From the NCBI GenBank assembly GCA_002104905.1, contig MCFE01000102.1, positions 1-64,000 on the forward strand: 64,000 nucleotides of DNA, read 5' to 3'. The notes beneath the pieces were generated by a model, which did no database searches, was not told the origin of the DNA, and saw nothing but the letters and a program-made list of their open reading frames with translations. Made by a program: the position numbers and the translations under genes. This stretch comes from Basidiobolus meristosporus CBS 931.73. Its lineage: Eukaryota; Basidiobolomycota; Basidiobolomycetes; Basidiobolales; Basidiobolaceae. Positions 20,853 to 30,113 of the stretch are shown here, piece after piece. Position 1 is the first letter of the stretch. The number at the start of each line of letters is the position of its first letter.

Positions 20853-21629
20853 TCAGATTGGCTTACGTGCCTCAATGATGAATCGGGTTGTGTGTGCAAC
20901 GAAAGGTCCCGAAGCTTGGATTTGATCATGCAGAGCACGTAACTTATCGTGATACTTTTCAACAGTGAAGCCAGGAACCATCCAAATCACCTTTCGAAGA
21001 AAATATACAACGGCGCCAACGTCGTTGAACTCTGTACGTAGAGTCTCTAGTCTGAGGTCGACGATCTCAAGGCCAGCAGCCTCGGCTTCAGCCCTGGCTT
21101 CTTCAGGATCGCGACACTTGCGAGCTTCTGGTTGGGGGCCGAGGAAGTACTCCACGACCTCGAAGACACTGGCGGGGCCAACTTGCTGAGAATAATATAT
21201 TCCACCGGGTCGCAAAACCCGAGCAATTTCGTTCCAGTAGGTTTTCACTGGGTGACGGCTAACCACAAGGTCGAAAGCATTATCGGCAAAAGGAAGTGGC
21301 GGTTGGTCCTCATCGGCAACAACAACAACTCCACGTGGATGAAGAAGTTCAGTGGCTTTCTTTACATTAGGAGGCCACGATTCAGTGGCGACAGTAAGAA
21401 GGGGAAGCTTAGGTACACTAGCAAGGACCTCGCCGCCGCCGGTTTGGATATCCAGTGCAGCAGTTGCTTTTGCCATGCGCTCACCCATCGAACGTGAATA
21501 TCCCCATGAAGGGCGTTGTTCCGAAGCACGCCCGTCTAACCAAGAGAAGTCCCACCCATCTACAGATACCGAGTTTGCTTCTGCAATAAGCTCTTCAAAG
21601 CTCATCTGGGCAGGCGTTTTGGCAGTCAT
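20853..21629 (-). CDS. SAM-dependent methyltransferase, bacterial-like
   Basis: 258 aa, intronless class I methyltransferase. The SAM-binding motif I is ALDIQTGGGEVL (about residues 58-69). The later motifs are PLPFADNAFDLVVSRHP (about 111-127) and EIARVLRPGGIYYSQQVGP (about 134-152). The substrate is not predictable. The segment GPASVFEVVEYFLGPQPEAR and the Ala/Glu-rich EEARAEAEAAGLEIVDLR are, from my knowledge of the family, very like actinobacterial methyltransferases, so transfer from bacteria is possible. A TATATATA element lies at 21657-21664, about 30 bp upstream. Confidence 0.9.
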   Translation of the reverse strand: MTAKTPAQMSFEELIAEANSVSVDGWDFSWLDGRASEQRPSWGYSRSMGERMAKATAALDIQTGGGEVLASVPKLPLLTVATESWPPNVKKATELLHPRGVVVVADEDQPPLPFADNAFDLVVSRHPVKTYWNEIARVLRPGGIYYSQQVGPASVFEVVEYFLGPQPEARKCRDPEEARAEAEAAGLEIVDLRLETLRTEFNDVGAVVYFLRKVIWMVPGFTVEKYHDKLRALHDQIQASGPFVAHTTRFIIEARKPI

Positions 21630-21664
21630 GGATTAAAGAATAGAAATATAAATTAGTATATATA

Positions 21665-22520
21665 GTGAAAAACAAGGTTGTATGCACTGCTCAATATATG
21701 AAGATTACACTAGTTTGGGCCTATTTATACCTCAGATCCCTTCTGAATCCGCAGCCCCCCATGATTATTTAAAGGAATGAGGCGTTTGTTGAATTTTGTA
21801 GCGTCGCACCATCAGTAGCGATTGGAGTCCACAAAGCCCATCGATAATTATATATACAATCTGTGGATTGAATATATATATGGATTCTTTTGAAAGGCGG
21901 TAGTCTGGTGGAGTTATGGGTCTGTAACATGCCCATGCAAGTATTATAGGTCCTCTGCTAGAACTATACGTAATGGTGCATACTAAGAGCAAATCCAGAT
22001 ATGCCTAAGCATCAATCCTAATCAAGCACTTTGCAGCAGCCCATGTTCAGTGTGATTACAGTAGTGGAGCCAAAAAGAGTACAGCCAGGAACTGAGTCAA
22101 TCATAGTGCCCCACTGTTTGTCAGACGTTGATTCGACCATCATCCTCAGTGAATTGACCCAATTCCAGAAAATTAGTTGGTGATAGGTGATGCCTCAAGA
22201 ATTGGGCTAATCAATTTAACCGGTTTCTCGACCTTCCAATGAGTGATCTTGGGTGGGATTTATCCTAAAAATATGATGGTTGGTTTGCAAATGATAGGTA
22301 CTTGAGCTTTACTTGCTAAATTATTACACGGATAGTGGAAAATCGGGGAAATCGAGATACACAAAATGTACAATGCGGATTCTACAGAATGTATTTCAAA
22401 TTGGAAGCAATATACAGGAGCAAATGATCACTGGTGGTCAACCTGAAGGGCATTAATAGGTGAGGTACAGCATGATGCATAATAAATATTAAGGTCGGAG
22501 GTGTGGTATTCTCTAGGGGA
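21665..22520. other. Intergenic, nothing recognised
   Basis: No coding or RNA signal seen between the methyltransferase and the RGS gene. Confidence 0.5.
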
Positions 22521-23894
22521 TCACACTTGCGTGGGAGAGTCCCAGCTAAAGTGTCTGTAACGATTGCTCTGTAAAAACCTCGGAAAGGTGTTTCTAAACA
22601 TCAAATCCTTGATTTCCTCAATCGCTTCGTCGAACATATGTACATGGCAGACATTATCACCAAGTGTATCTTCTATGGCTTGGCGTGTTCTCCCCGTCAA
22701 GTTGATTGTGAGTGGTGACTCGTACGCAATGAATTTATCGAAAATATTCACAGCTTCCGATGTAATAGCGGCTTCTGACTGCCAAGCAGACTGGCGAAAT
22801 CTGAGGCAGCTCTCGTAGAACATGATGTTTTCGACAGAGAATTCTCGCGCGGCAAACATCTTGAATTGTTCCAGCAAAGCTGGGTTATTCAGTAAGATGT
22901 CGAAGGATTCTATGCAGAGGGTAAGGTCTTTGTTTCTGGAGGGTAAGGTGAGCAGCCGGAAGACGTTGCTACGTCCTTGGGCCACCATCACTGGCTTGAT
23001 AATCATCTGATACTGCATGGTGAGGAAATTGATGAAGCAAAGATTGACTAGTTGATTGTCGGGGTCAATCTGTTCGACAAACGACATGTTCAGGTAGAAA
23101 ATGAAAAAAGTGCTGATCACGCCGTTCACCACACATATAACAAGGAGTTCGGAGCGAATGCCATACGCATCAGTGGCATTTTTCAGGGTGACAATCAAGA
23201 TGAACATCAGAAAGGTATACACCATTGTGAACACTTGATGGGGTATCCACTCCCAACCATGGAAGCAGTCGGTCAAGCCCATGATGGGATATATAGCTGC
23301 GCGGGTGGTCCAACATTGAACGAAGACAAGAATTACAAAGTGGACGATCAACACGGCTCCTGTGGACCACCGCAAGAAGCGATTGCTGACGATCTTCTGG
23401 TTTCGCACGAACCAGTTTTCTTTTACCGGGGTTTTACTGACTTCGAAGATCTGCGCAGGTTGGTACTCGAGAGAGCATATCTCAGGGTCATTCGAGTGAT
23501 CGACGTGGGCGAGGTTTTTCGGCTTCGTGTTTAACTTCTGCTGGTTACGATTCTCTTGCACATTGAAGGCAGAAATCAACTTGGCTTCGCTTACTCGGTA
23601 CATGAATAGTAGTCGTAAAGAGCGAGTGATAATGGCACAATAGACAACTGCGCAGCAATACTGAGTAATCCAAAGGCTGACAAAACATGGCACTTCGTAA
23701 CAGCGTGACCATCGTATTATGAATAGCATGCCCATGATACACAACATTGCATTCACGTACAACGTGGTTAGCGGCGACCGATATTGGATGTAATCGCTGT
23801 TTCGTCGAATCCAAAATGCCCAGCTAATATAGATACAAAAGAAAAGCCAGAGTGGCCCAAATATACAAGCTAGGATTCCAGGGATATCTAACAT
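22521..23894 (-). CDS. Seven-transmembrane RGS-domain protein, paralogue 1
   Basis: 457 aa from MLDIPGILACIFGPLW; an in-frame ATG 7 codons upstream (23915) would give 464. The paralogue at 41719 begins at the equivalent of this internal Met. The N-terminal 300 residues hold about seven hydrophobic helices (ACIFGPLWLFFCIYISWAF, AMLCIMGMLFIIRW, VLIVHFVILVFVQCW and others). The C-terminal part is an RGS domain, about residues 310-445: ESFDILLNNPALLEQFKMFA, then REFSVENIMFYESCLRF and DLMFRNTFPRFLQ. RGS domains speed GTP hydrolysis by G-alpha subunits, and fusion to a 7TM part suggests a receptor or sensor that turns G-protein signalling off. The ligand is unknown. Intronless. Confidence 0.9.
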   Translation of the reverse strand: MLDIPGILACIFGPLWLFFCIYISWAFWIRRNSDYIQYRSPLTTLYVNAMLCIMGMLFIIRWSRCYEVPCFVSLWITQYCCAVVYCAIITRSLRLLFMYRVSEAKLISAFNVQENRNQQKLNTKPKNLAHVDHSNDPEICSLEYQPAQIFEVSKTPVKENWFVRNQKIVSNRFLRWSTGAVLIVHFVILVFVQCWTTRAAIYPIMGLTDCFHGWEWIPHQVFTMVYTFLMFILIVTLKNATDAYGIRSELLVICVVNGVISTFFIFYLNMSFVEQIDPDNQLVNLCFINFLTMQYQMIIKPVMVAQGRSNVFRLLTLPSRNKDLTLCIESFDILLNNPALLEQFKMFAAREFSVENIMFYESCLRFRQSAWQSEAAITSEAVNIFDKFIAYESPLTINLTGRTRQAIEDTLGDNVCHVHMFDEAIEEIKDLMFRNTFPRFLQSNRYRHFSWDSPTQV

Positions 23895-23915
23895 CTTTTT
23901 TGAGCAGGCGCCCAC

Positions 23916-25014
23916 GTATTAAGCCATGAAACAAAGTTGAGGTCGCGGCAAGAGAGAGACTACTTCCTTGACCTTCGTTTTTATAGGAACTGGTTCTGAG
24001 AAAGTGAGCCCATATTTGGTCATAGGAGTAGTTATCTGGATGAATTAAGAACTTGATATTGAATCCCGGTAAAGCAGTTTTCTTTTAGTAGGAAAGACCA
24101 TCGAATAATCTAAAATTCCGCTTGGAGCTTCTAACTTTATGAGTCAGTCCTCAAACATTTTTGAAGCTACCAACAAGAGGCTTGGGATAACCTATGGAGG
24201 CAACAAGGTGGTTGAACAACTCACGAAGCACACCATGATGCATGGCATTAGTAAGCGGGTGGTATTATGACTCCTTCAAGTCATGATGCCTGCACCCTTA
24301 CCTCCAGGATCAGCCCTCCCGGATAAACGTACATCAACGTAGAAGCATAATTAAGAAGCCAAGTGATCAAAAGCCTTCTAGAAAATCAAGCACCAATCAT
24401 CGGGGAGAGATAATTTGGAACTAGCTATATTTTGACGATTTCCTTTTTTGAAGGTCACCGGATTCACATTTCTCGTATCCGAAACTATTGTAGGAAGATC
24501 GATGTGTAAGAATGGAAAAACAAACACACACACATTTTCACGTGTAACGTGAAACGTCATGCATCAGCGGGTAACCTTAATTCAGCAAATATAAGAGTAA
24601 AGCATGGTTGATTGGGTGTAACAAAGGGATATGCTACCCGTCCACAGACCAGGTTTTGGATTCAGTGCCCTCTGACAAGGAAACCTGCATGAGCCAGGTT
24701 ATGAAACATGAATTCCAGACATACCTCGCACGTCCTTGAGCGCAACCTACAGATCCTTACTATATTGAAGTGTTTCTTCAACAGGCAACCAGTGTGCATG
24801 GTGGTTGAATCAGGCAAGTGAGTCGAAATAAAGTAAGATGAAACCCCAAAGATGGTCTTTATTGTGAGATAACCCAGTTGATTGTTATCATGATTTATCT
24901 ATTCCAGCAATGTAGATTGGTGATCTGAATATATTGGCCGAGTGGAAAATTTTACTTCACAATATGTGACAGTACATGCCATGTATTGATTAGTTTCAGA
25001 AATGTTCACAAGAG
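23916..25014. other. Intergenic, nothing recognised
   Basis: Only short frames such as 24378-24560 and 24899-25087 (minus), without motifs. Confidence 0.5.
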
Positions 25015-25021
25015 TATAAAT
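25015..25021 (+). promoter_or_regulatory. TATA box (TATAAAT)
   Basis: Seventy-eight bp before the ATG of the first IFRPI-family gene. Confidence 0.55.
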
Positions 25022-25092
25022 GTTGAAGTAGCGGCGCTGATGACAAATCGCACAGCAGTTTAGCCTTGGTTCCTTCCTCTGACACAAGCACC

Positions 25093-25398
25093 ATGAAGTT
25101 TTATAGCGTTCTTGCTATCTTTGCATTATCTTCTGTCACCATTGAAGGTCAAATCTTCCGGCCCATTGTCAGTGTTGAAGGAACTGATGGTAGAACTTCC
25201 TTGCCCTTCCAAGATTTGGTACGCGACATTACAGGAACGTTCTTTTTGCCAAATGCTGTTGCCGATATTTTTTCTAAGCCGGTCATCTTCGCCGCTGCCA
25301 CCGCTGCTAATGTGTTGAAAACCGCCGGATGCTTGATTGGTTTCTGTCGCTACCGTAGCGGAAGCCAGAAAACAGTCGATCCACCCAAAAAACAGTGA
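25093..25398 (+). CDS. IFRPI-family small secreted protein, member 1 (no tail)
   Basis: 101 aa, started at MKFYSVLAIFALSS (25093); the frame is open upstream but has no better ATG. Signal peptide about residues 1-19, mature N terminus QIFRPIVSVEGTDGRTSLP. Family core: DLVRDI, then ANVLKTAGCLIGFCRYRSGS with two conserved cysteines. It ends soon after the core (DPPKKQ), without the Asn-run and Gly/Trp tail of the four minus-strand members, and it is the only member on the plus strand. The function is unknown. It may be the ancestral or a minimal form. Confidence 0.85.
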   Translation: MKFYSVLAIFALSSVTIEGQIFRPIVSVEGTDGRTSLPFQDLVRDITGTFFLPNAVADIFSKPVIFAAATAANVLKTAGCLIGFCRYRSGSQKTVDPPKKQ

Positions 25399-25710
25399 GG
25401 TGATGTCTGGATCCACCAGTATGTAGTGACTTGGTTTAGTTAAAATAGGAATAAATGAGCTTGTTTCTATGACCTCCTCAAATATCTTATTGGCGAGACA
25501 ACCAGTGATTTGAAGTGATACGGAGCTATTTTAGAGTGTTCCAGTATTTATAGTATTCTGAAGTGTTTCTCTGCTTGTTATATTCTGTTTAACTTATCTC
25601 AAATTTCTTGTAGATTAATACAAAATTTTCTGATGATTGAATTGTAGTTCTGTTTATTCATTACTAGCGTTTCCTTGTTAAGCAACTACGAGATCCGTAG
25701 TCATTTCTAT

Positions 25711-26181
25711 TTACCATCCTCCCTGCCAGCCACCACCATTCCAGCCACCACCATTCCAGCTGCCACCATTCCAGTTGCCACCATTCCAGCCACCACCATT
25801 CCAGCCGCCACCATTCCAGCCACCACCACCGCCATTCACATACACGACGCGTGGTCTATTGTTACCATTGTTCCTGTTGTTGTTATTGTTATTGCTTCTT
25901 CTAGCTCTTTGGTTATCTCTACCACTGCGCAGGGCACAAGCACCAATGACGCAACCGGCCGTTTTCAGTACGTTAGCAGCAGCAGAAGCGGCACCAATGA
26001 TGGGTGCTGAAACTAGATCGGCAATAGGTCCAGGCAAGATATCCCTAGCAAGGTCATTGGCTGGAAGAGAGCTACGGCCATCGGTTCCTTGAACTCTGGT
26101 AATCGGTCTGAAGATCTGGCCATTTGTTCCAGTTAAGCTAATAGCCAAGGTTGCAACCAATCCTGCGCTGAAAAACTTCAT
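25711..26181 (-). CDS. IFRPI-family secreted protein, member 2 (GW-rich tail)
   Basis: 156 aa, intronless. Signal peptide MKFFSAGLVATLAISLTGTNG, then QIFRPITRVQGTDGRSSLP, ANDLARDILPGPIADLVSAP and ANVLKTAGCVIGACALRSGR with the two family cysteines. A linker of repeated Asn (about residues 95-108) leads to RPRVVYVNGGGGG and a tail of NGGGW/NGG(N/S)W units ending QGGW. Gly/Trp/Asn-rich tails are low-complexity and may bind wall polymers or self-associate (inference). TATA-like ATATATATT lies near 26264. It faces member 1 across about 300 bp. Confidence 0.88.
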   Translation of the reverse strand: MKFFSAGLVATLAISLTGTNGQIFRPITRVQGTDGRSSLPANDLARDILPGPIADLVSAPIIGAASAAANVLKTAGCVIGACALRSGRDNQRARRSNNNNNNRNNGNNRPRVVYVNGGGGGWNGGGWNGGGWNGGNWNGGSWNGGGWNGGGWQGGW

Positions 26182-26641
26182 GACAAGGAACGCTAGTGAA
26201 ATAGGCCAAGGAGTAGAGGAGTTGTTGAACTACACTAATCCGCCATTGTCGAGAGCGCCCCAATATATATTCCAGCTACATGGACAGTTGAAACGAAGTC
26301 TCAGCAACAGACATTAAGTCGACCAATTGGTGGCAGTGCATAGCGTTATTCACGAAAGGGATGAAAACTCATCTGAAGCATCAACTGCGGAATTCTGTGG
26401 GTCAAATTCTGGCTTTTATTTTCTGTGTGTAAATAAAACATTTTTGCAGCTTGGCTCAAAGTATAGTGTGCATGAAATTCATCGCCTTTCTGGTTACCAG
26501 GCATCACCACCACCTTGCCAGTCACCACCGCCACTTTGCCAATCACCACCACCACCTTTGCCAATCACCACCTGCAGTCACCACCACCTTGCCAGTCACC
26601 ACCACCACCTTGCCAGTCACCGCCAGCCACTCTGCCAGTTG

Positions 26642-27058
26642 TTACCTTGCCAGCCACCACCACCACCTCTGCCAGTTGTTACCTTGCCAGCCACCACCAC
26701 CGCCATTTACGTATACGACACGTGGTCTATTGTTTCCACTGTTTCCATTGTTGTTGTTGTTGTTGTTATTGCTAGGTTTTGGTGCCGCCCCACCACCGCT
26801 GCGTAGAGCGCAGAAACCGATGACACATCCAGCAGTTTTGAGCACGTTAGCTGCAACAGAAGCAGCACCAATGATGGGTGCTGAAACTAGATCGGCAATA
26901 GGTCCAGGCAAGATATCCCTAGCAAGGTCATTGGCTGGAAGGTTGCTACGGCCATCGGTTCCTTGCACTTTGGAAATTGGTCTAAAGATCTGGCCATTTG
27001 TACCGGTCAGACTAGCAACCAAAGCGACAATCATCAATTCAGAATTGAGCAGCTTCAT
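26642..27058 (-). CDS. IFRPI-family secreted protein, member 3 (frame-slipped tail)
   Basis: 138 aa. Signal and core as in member 2 (QIFRPISKVQGTDGRSNLP; ANVLKTAGCVIGFCALRSGG), an eight-Asn run, RPRVVYVNGGGGGWQGNNWQ, and then the tail turns into RWWWWLAR and stops. The GGT-rich tail DNA continues beyond the stop to about 26499 in another frame (reading GGGDWQGGGDAW followed by a stop), so a slip inside the GGTGGTGG repeats probably truncated the protein. TATAAAT at 27150-27156, 92 bp upstream. Confidence 0.82.
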   Translation of the reverse strand: MKLLNSELMIVALVASLTGTNGQIFRPISKVQGTDGRSNLPANDLARDILPGPIADLVSAPIIGAASVAANVLKTAGCVIGFCALRSGGGAAPKPSNNNNNNNNGNSGNNRPRVVYVNGGGGGWQGNNWQRWWWWLAR

Positions 27059-28020
27059 TCTAGAATAGTGCTAAGGACGGCTGGTGGGCTGGGCAGAGAT
27101 AGAGAGGAGTTGTAGAACTGCACTAATTCACACTCACCAACGCGCAGCAATTTATATCTTGCATCGGTGGGAAGATGAAACGAAATCTTCATCGACATGT
27201 CATGGGGATCGATGGTTGTTTAGGAGTGGTAGTGCCTACAACATGATACAAACAATACCAGCCGGAGACTAAACTGTCACGCTAAAATCGCTTCATCAGA
27301 TAGGTTTTAGACTGATGTCGACAGTGTGGATGTTTTCAAGAATAGTACCCGAGTATTTCTAGAGCCACGCTTCCAGTCACCCATGTATATCTATATCTTC
27401 TATGTATTCCTCGTGTCGATTTGGAAATCAGAATACAACACATACCAGGCTTGCATTCTTGGGCATCTTCTAAATACTGAATATCTCACTTCTAAATCCA
27501 TATCACCCAGCCCTGCAGTATATTGTCTATTTCCAGAATCACGGTCACTGTTACTACTGACCCTTTGACTATAATAGTAGGGGGCAGTAGAAGTAACGCC
27601 AGGGGTTACGCATGAATGCGATACGAGCCAAGTTGCTGTTTTGTAAATAACTTCTATGGACTGATCGACGACCTAATGAGTCGAATAGTTATCCAAGCGA
27701 TACCTGCCAATATCCTAGAATAGTACTAAAGAAGGCAGGAGGCGATAAGGAGGAGGATTTGCAGACCTGACCAATTCTCATGGTCAACTTTAGTCCAATC
27801 ATCAATCCATTAAAGTCACTTCATGCCAAATTTGGATGGTGCAGGTTGATAATTCAGTTGATATGGTAAGAAACCGTTGGAAAAATTGGCATTACAAGTT
27901 CACCATACACTTGGTAGGAACAGTGGCTTAGCTATGGATATGAATGACAATCTCTAGATTCCCAGAGTTCTAGTTCAAAATCGGTTTATCGCATGAAATC
28001 GAACTTCCCTGATTACCAGG
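27059..28020. repeat. Duplicated flank of the IFRPI cluster, unit 1
   Basis: The non-coding part about 27380-28003 recurs at about 28530-29160, a shift of roughly 1.15 kb. Examples are the TCGATTTGGAAATCAGAAT block (27417 and 28581) and TTGCAAGTTCACCATA (27893 and 29041). Copies differ by many substitutions and small indels. No gene is seen inside. Confidence 0.75.
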
Positions 28021-28404
28021 TTACACCACCATCACACCTTGCCATCCACCGCCGTTTGCGAACACGACATGTGACCTGTTATTGCCACTGATCCCGTTTT
28101 TATTATTGTTGTTACTATTGGCTTTCGGACCACCATTATTACGCAGAGCACAGAAACCAACAACACATCCCGCGGTTTGAATCACGTTAGCTGGAACAGA
28201 AGCGGCACCAGTGATAAGCATTGAAATTAGGTCGGCAATCTATGCAAGGAAAAGGCTCCTAGCCAGGTCATTACCTGAAAGGTTACTATGACCCTGACCC
28301 TCGGCTCCTTCCACTTTAGTAATTAGTCTGAAGATCTGACCATTTGTGCCAGTCAGACTAACAACCAAAGCGGCAATAACCAATTTGGAATTGAGCGATT
28401 GCAT
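28021..28404 (-). pseudogene. IFRPI-family member 4, frameshifted
   Basis: Starts MQSLNSKLVIAALVVSLTGT (28404) and keeps QIFRLITKVEGAEG and NDLARS. It then shifts frame near 28240-28250, where intact copies read DILPGPIADL. The remainder (LISMLITGAASVPANVIQTA, GCVVGFCALRNNG, a broken Asn run and GGGWQG) continues in the other frame to 28021. A short insertion (QGHS) also interrupts the GTDGRS motif. Probably dead, with a short tail. It belongs to the second unit of the 1.15-kb tandem duplication. Confidence 0.8.
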
Positions 28405-29197
28405 TCTAGAATCGTGCTCACAGCATGATGTAAATAGGATTAGCTGGAGATAACGCTGCCGCACTACAATTACAGAGTGCGCCAGGCAGGTTTCAGAGTA
28501 ATGGTGACAGTATGGATGGCTCCTCTGGAGCCAGACTTTTGGCCATCCATATATATCTATATCTTCCGCATATTCTACATGTCGATTTGGAAATCAGAAT
28601 GCAACGCATGTCAGATTTGCATTCTTGGGCATCTTTCCTCAATACCGAATATTCTCACCTTCCAAATCCATATCACCCAGTCCTAAAATATGTGTCTGTT
28701 TCAAATATCACTGTCACTGTCACTGTCACTACTGACCTTTTGGCTACTATAGTAGGAGACGGTAGACGTAGCAGCAGGGGTTGTGCATAAAAGCGATAAG
28801 AACCAAGTGACTGCTTTGTACATAGCTGGGCTGGAAGTCAAGCAGTTATCGACGTGATACCTGTCAATTTCTAGAATAGTACCAAGGAAGGCAAGAAGCG
28901 ATAAGGGAGAAGACTTGCATACCCGAACCAAGGAAGGCAAGAAGCGATTTGCAGACTACATTAATCCCTTGGGGTCAGTATATGATCTCCATGATGCTTG
29001 TAGATAATTCATCTATGAAATGCTTTGAAACCATTGGTATTGCAAGTTCACCATATACTTGGTAGGAGCAAAAATCTGGTGGTGGCTTAGCTATGGATAG
29101 CAATGATAATCTGAAGATTTTCAGGACTCTATTTCAAAATCAGTTTATTGGATGAAATCATGCAGCCGATTGGGCTCAAACTTCTAGTATATTCTGT

Positions 29198-29770
29198 TTA
29201 CCAAGTACCACCTCCATCACCACCTTCTGAATCCATACCACCTTGCCACCCGTCGCCACCACCCTGCCAGTTATTCCCCTGCCACCCACCATCGCCACCA
29301 CCCTGCCAGTTATTCCCCTGCCATCCACCATCGCCACCACCCTGCCAGTTATTCCCCTGCCACCCACCACCACCCTGCCAGTTGCCTCCTTGCCATCCGC
29401 CGCCATTGCCTCTGCTGTTCGCGAACACGATGCGTGGTCGGTTATTGCCACTGTTCCTATTATTGTTATTATTGTTGTTGTTGCTAGGCTTTGGTGCCTG
29501 TCCACCACCGCTGCGTAGAGCGCAGAAACCGATGACACATCCAGCAGTTTTGAGCACGTTAGCGGCAGCAGAAGCGGCACCAATGATGGGTGCTGAAACT
29601 AGATCGGCAATAGGTCCAGGCAAGATATCCCTAGCAAGGTCATTGGCTGGAAGAGAGCTACGGCCATCGGTTCCTTGAACTCTGGTAATTGGCCTGAAAA
29701 TCTGGCCGTTTGTACCGGACATACTAACAGCCAAAGTCGCAATGATCACTACAGAGCTGATGAACTTCAT
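29198..29770 (-). CDS. IFRPI-family secreted protein, member 5 (longest GW tail)
   Basis: 190 aa, intronless. Signal peptide MKFISSVVIIATLAVSMSGT, core QIFRPITRVQGTDGRSSLP and ANVLKTAGCVIGFCALRSGG, an eight-Asn run, RPRIVFANSRGNGGGW, then a tail of near-identical units GGWQGNNWQGGGDG, ending in GMDSEGGDGGGTW. The core is nearly identical to members 2 and 3, pointing to recent duplication or conversion. TATAAAA at 29847-29853, 77 bp upstream. Confidence 0.88.
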   Translation of the reverse strand: MKFISSVVIIATLAVSMSGTNGQIFRPITRVQGTDGRSSLPANDLARDILPGPIADLVSAPIIGAASAAANVLKTAGCVIGFCALRSGGGQAPKPSNNNNNNNNRNSGNNRPRIVFANSRGNGGGWQGGNWQGGGGWQGNNWQGGGDGGWQGNNWQGGGDGGWQGNNWQGGGDGWQGGMDSEGGDGGGTW

Positions 29771-29846
29771 TGGGAGGTCGATTGAGCAGACAAGGGAAGA
29801 GGAGCCTCTATACTACACCAACTTACTCCGATCGATTGATTGTACC

Positions 29847-29853
29847 TTTTATA
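29847..29853 (-). promoter_or_regulatory. TATA box (TATAAAA)
   Basis: Seventy-seven bp upstream of the ATG of IFRPI member 5. Confidence 0.5.
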
Positions 29854-30113
29854 TTCTTGCTTCTGTAACATATGATTGCAATCGTGCCGCTGCTGTAACG
29901 GTCATCGTCACCTTCATCGCCATCATCATCGCATTGGAAACTCTGCAGCAGCTTGATATATGACCTCATAGATGGGTCATGGTGGAAGATGTTTATTGAA
30001 ATATTGGTCTATGGATTTTTGGTGGTTACAGTCGAGGCATTAATATTAAGGGAATTTACGATCGATAAAAGTGTCCATGGTGATGATGATTTGGTGATTC
30101 GGGTTTCACTCAT

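Noticed and set aside
29148-29678. Plus-strand frame with PPPCQLFPCHPPS repeats, looks like a Pro/Cys-rich wall protein
   Set aside because: Antisense shadow of the GW-rich tail and core of IFRPI member 5; similar shadows occur at 25675-26010 and 26327-27068.
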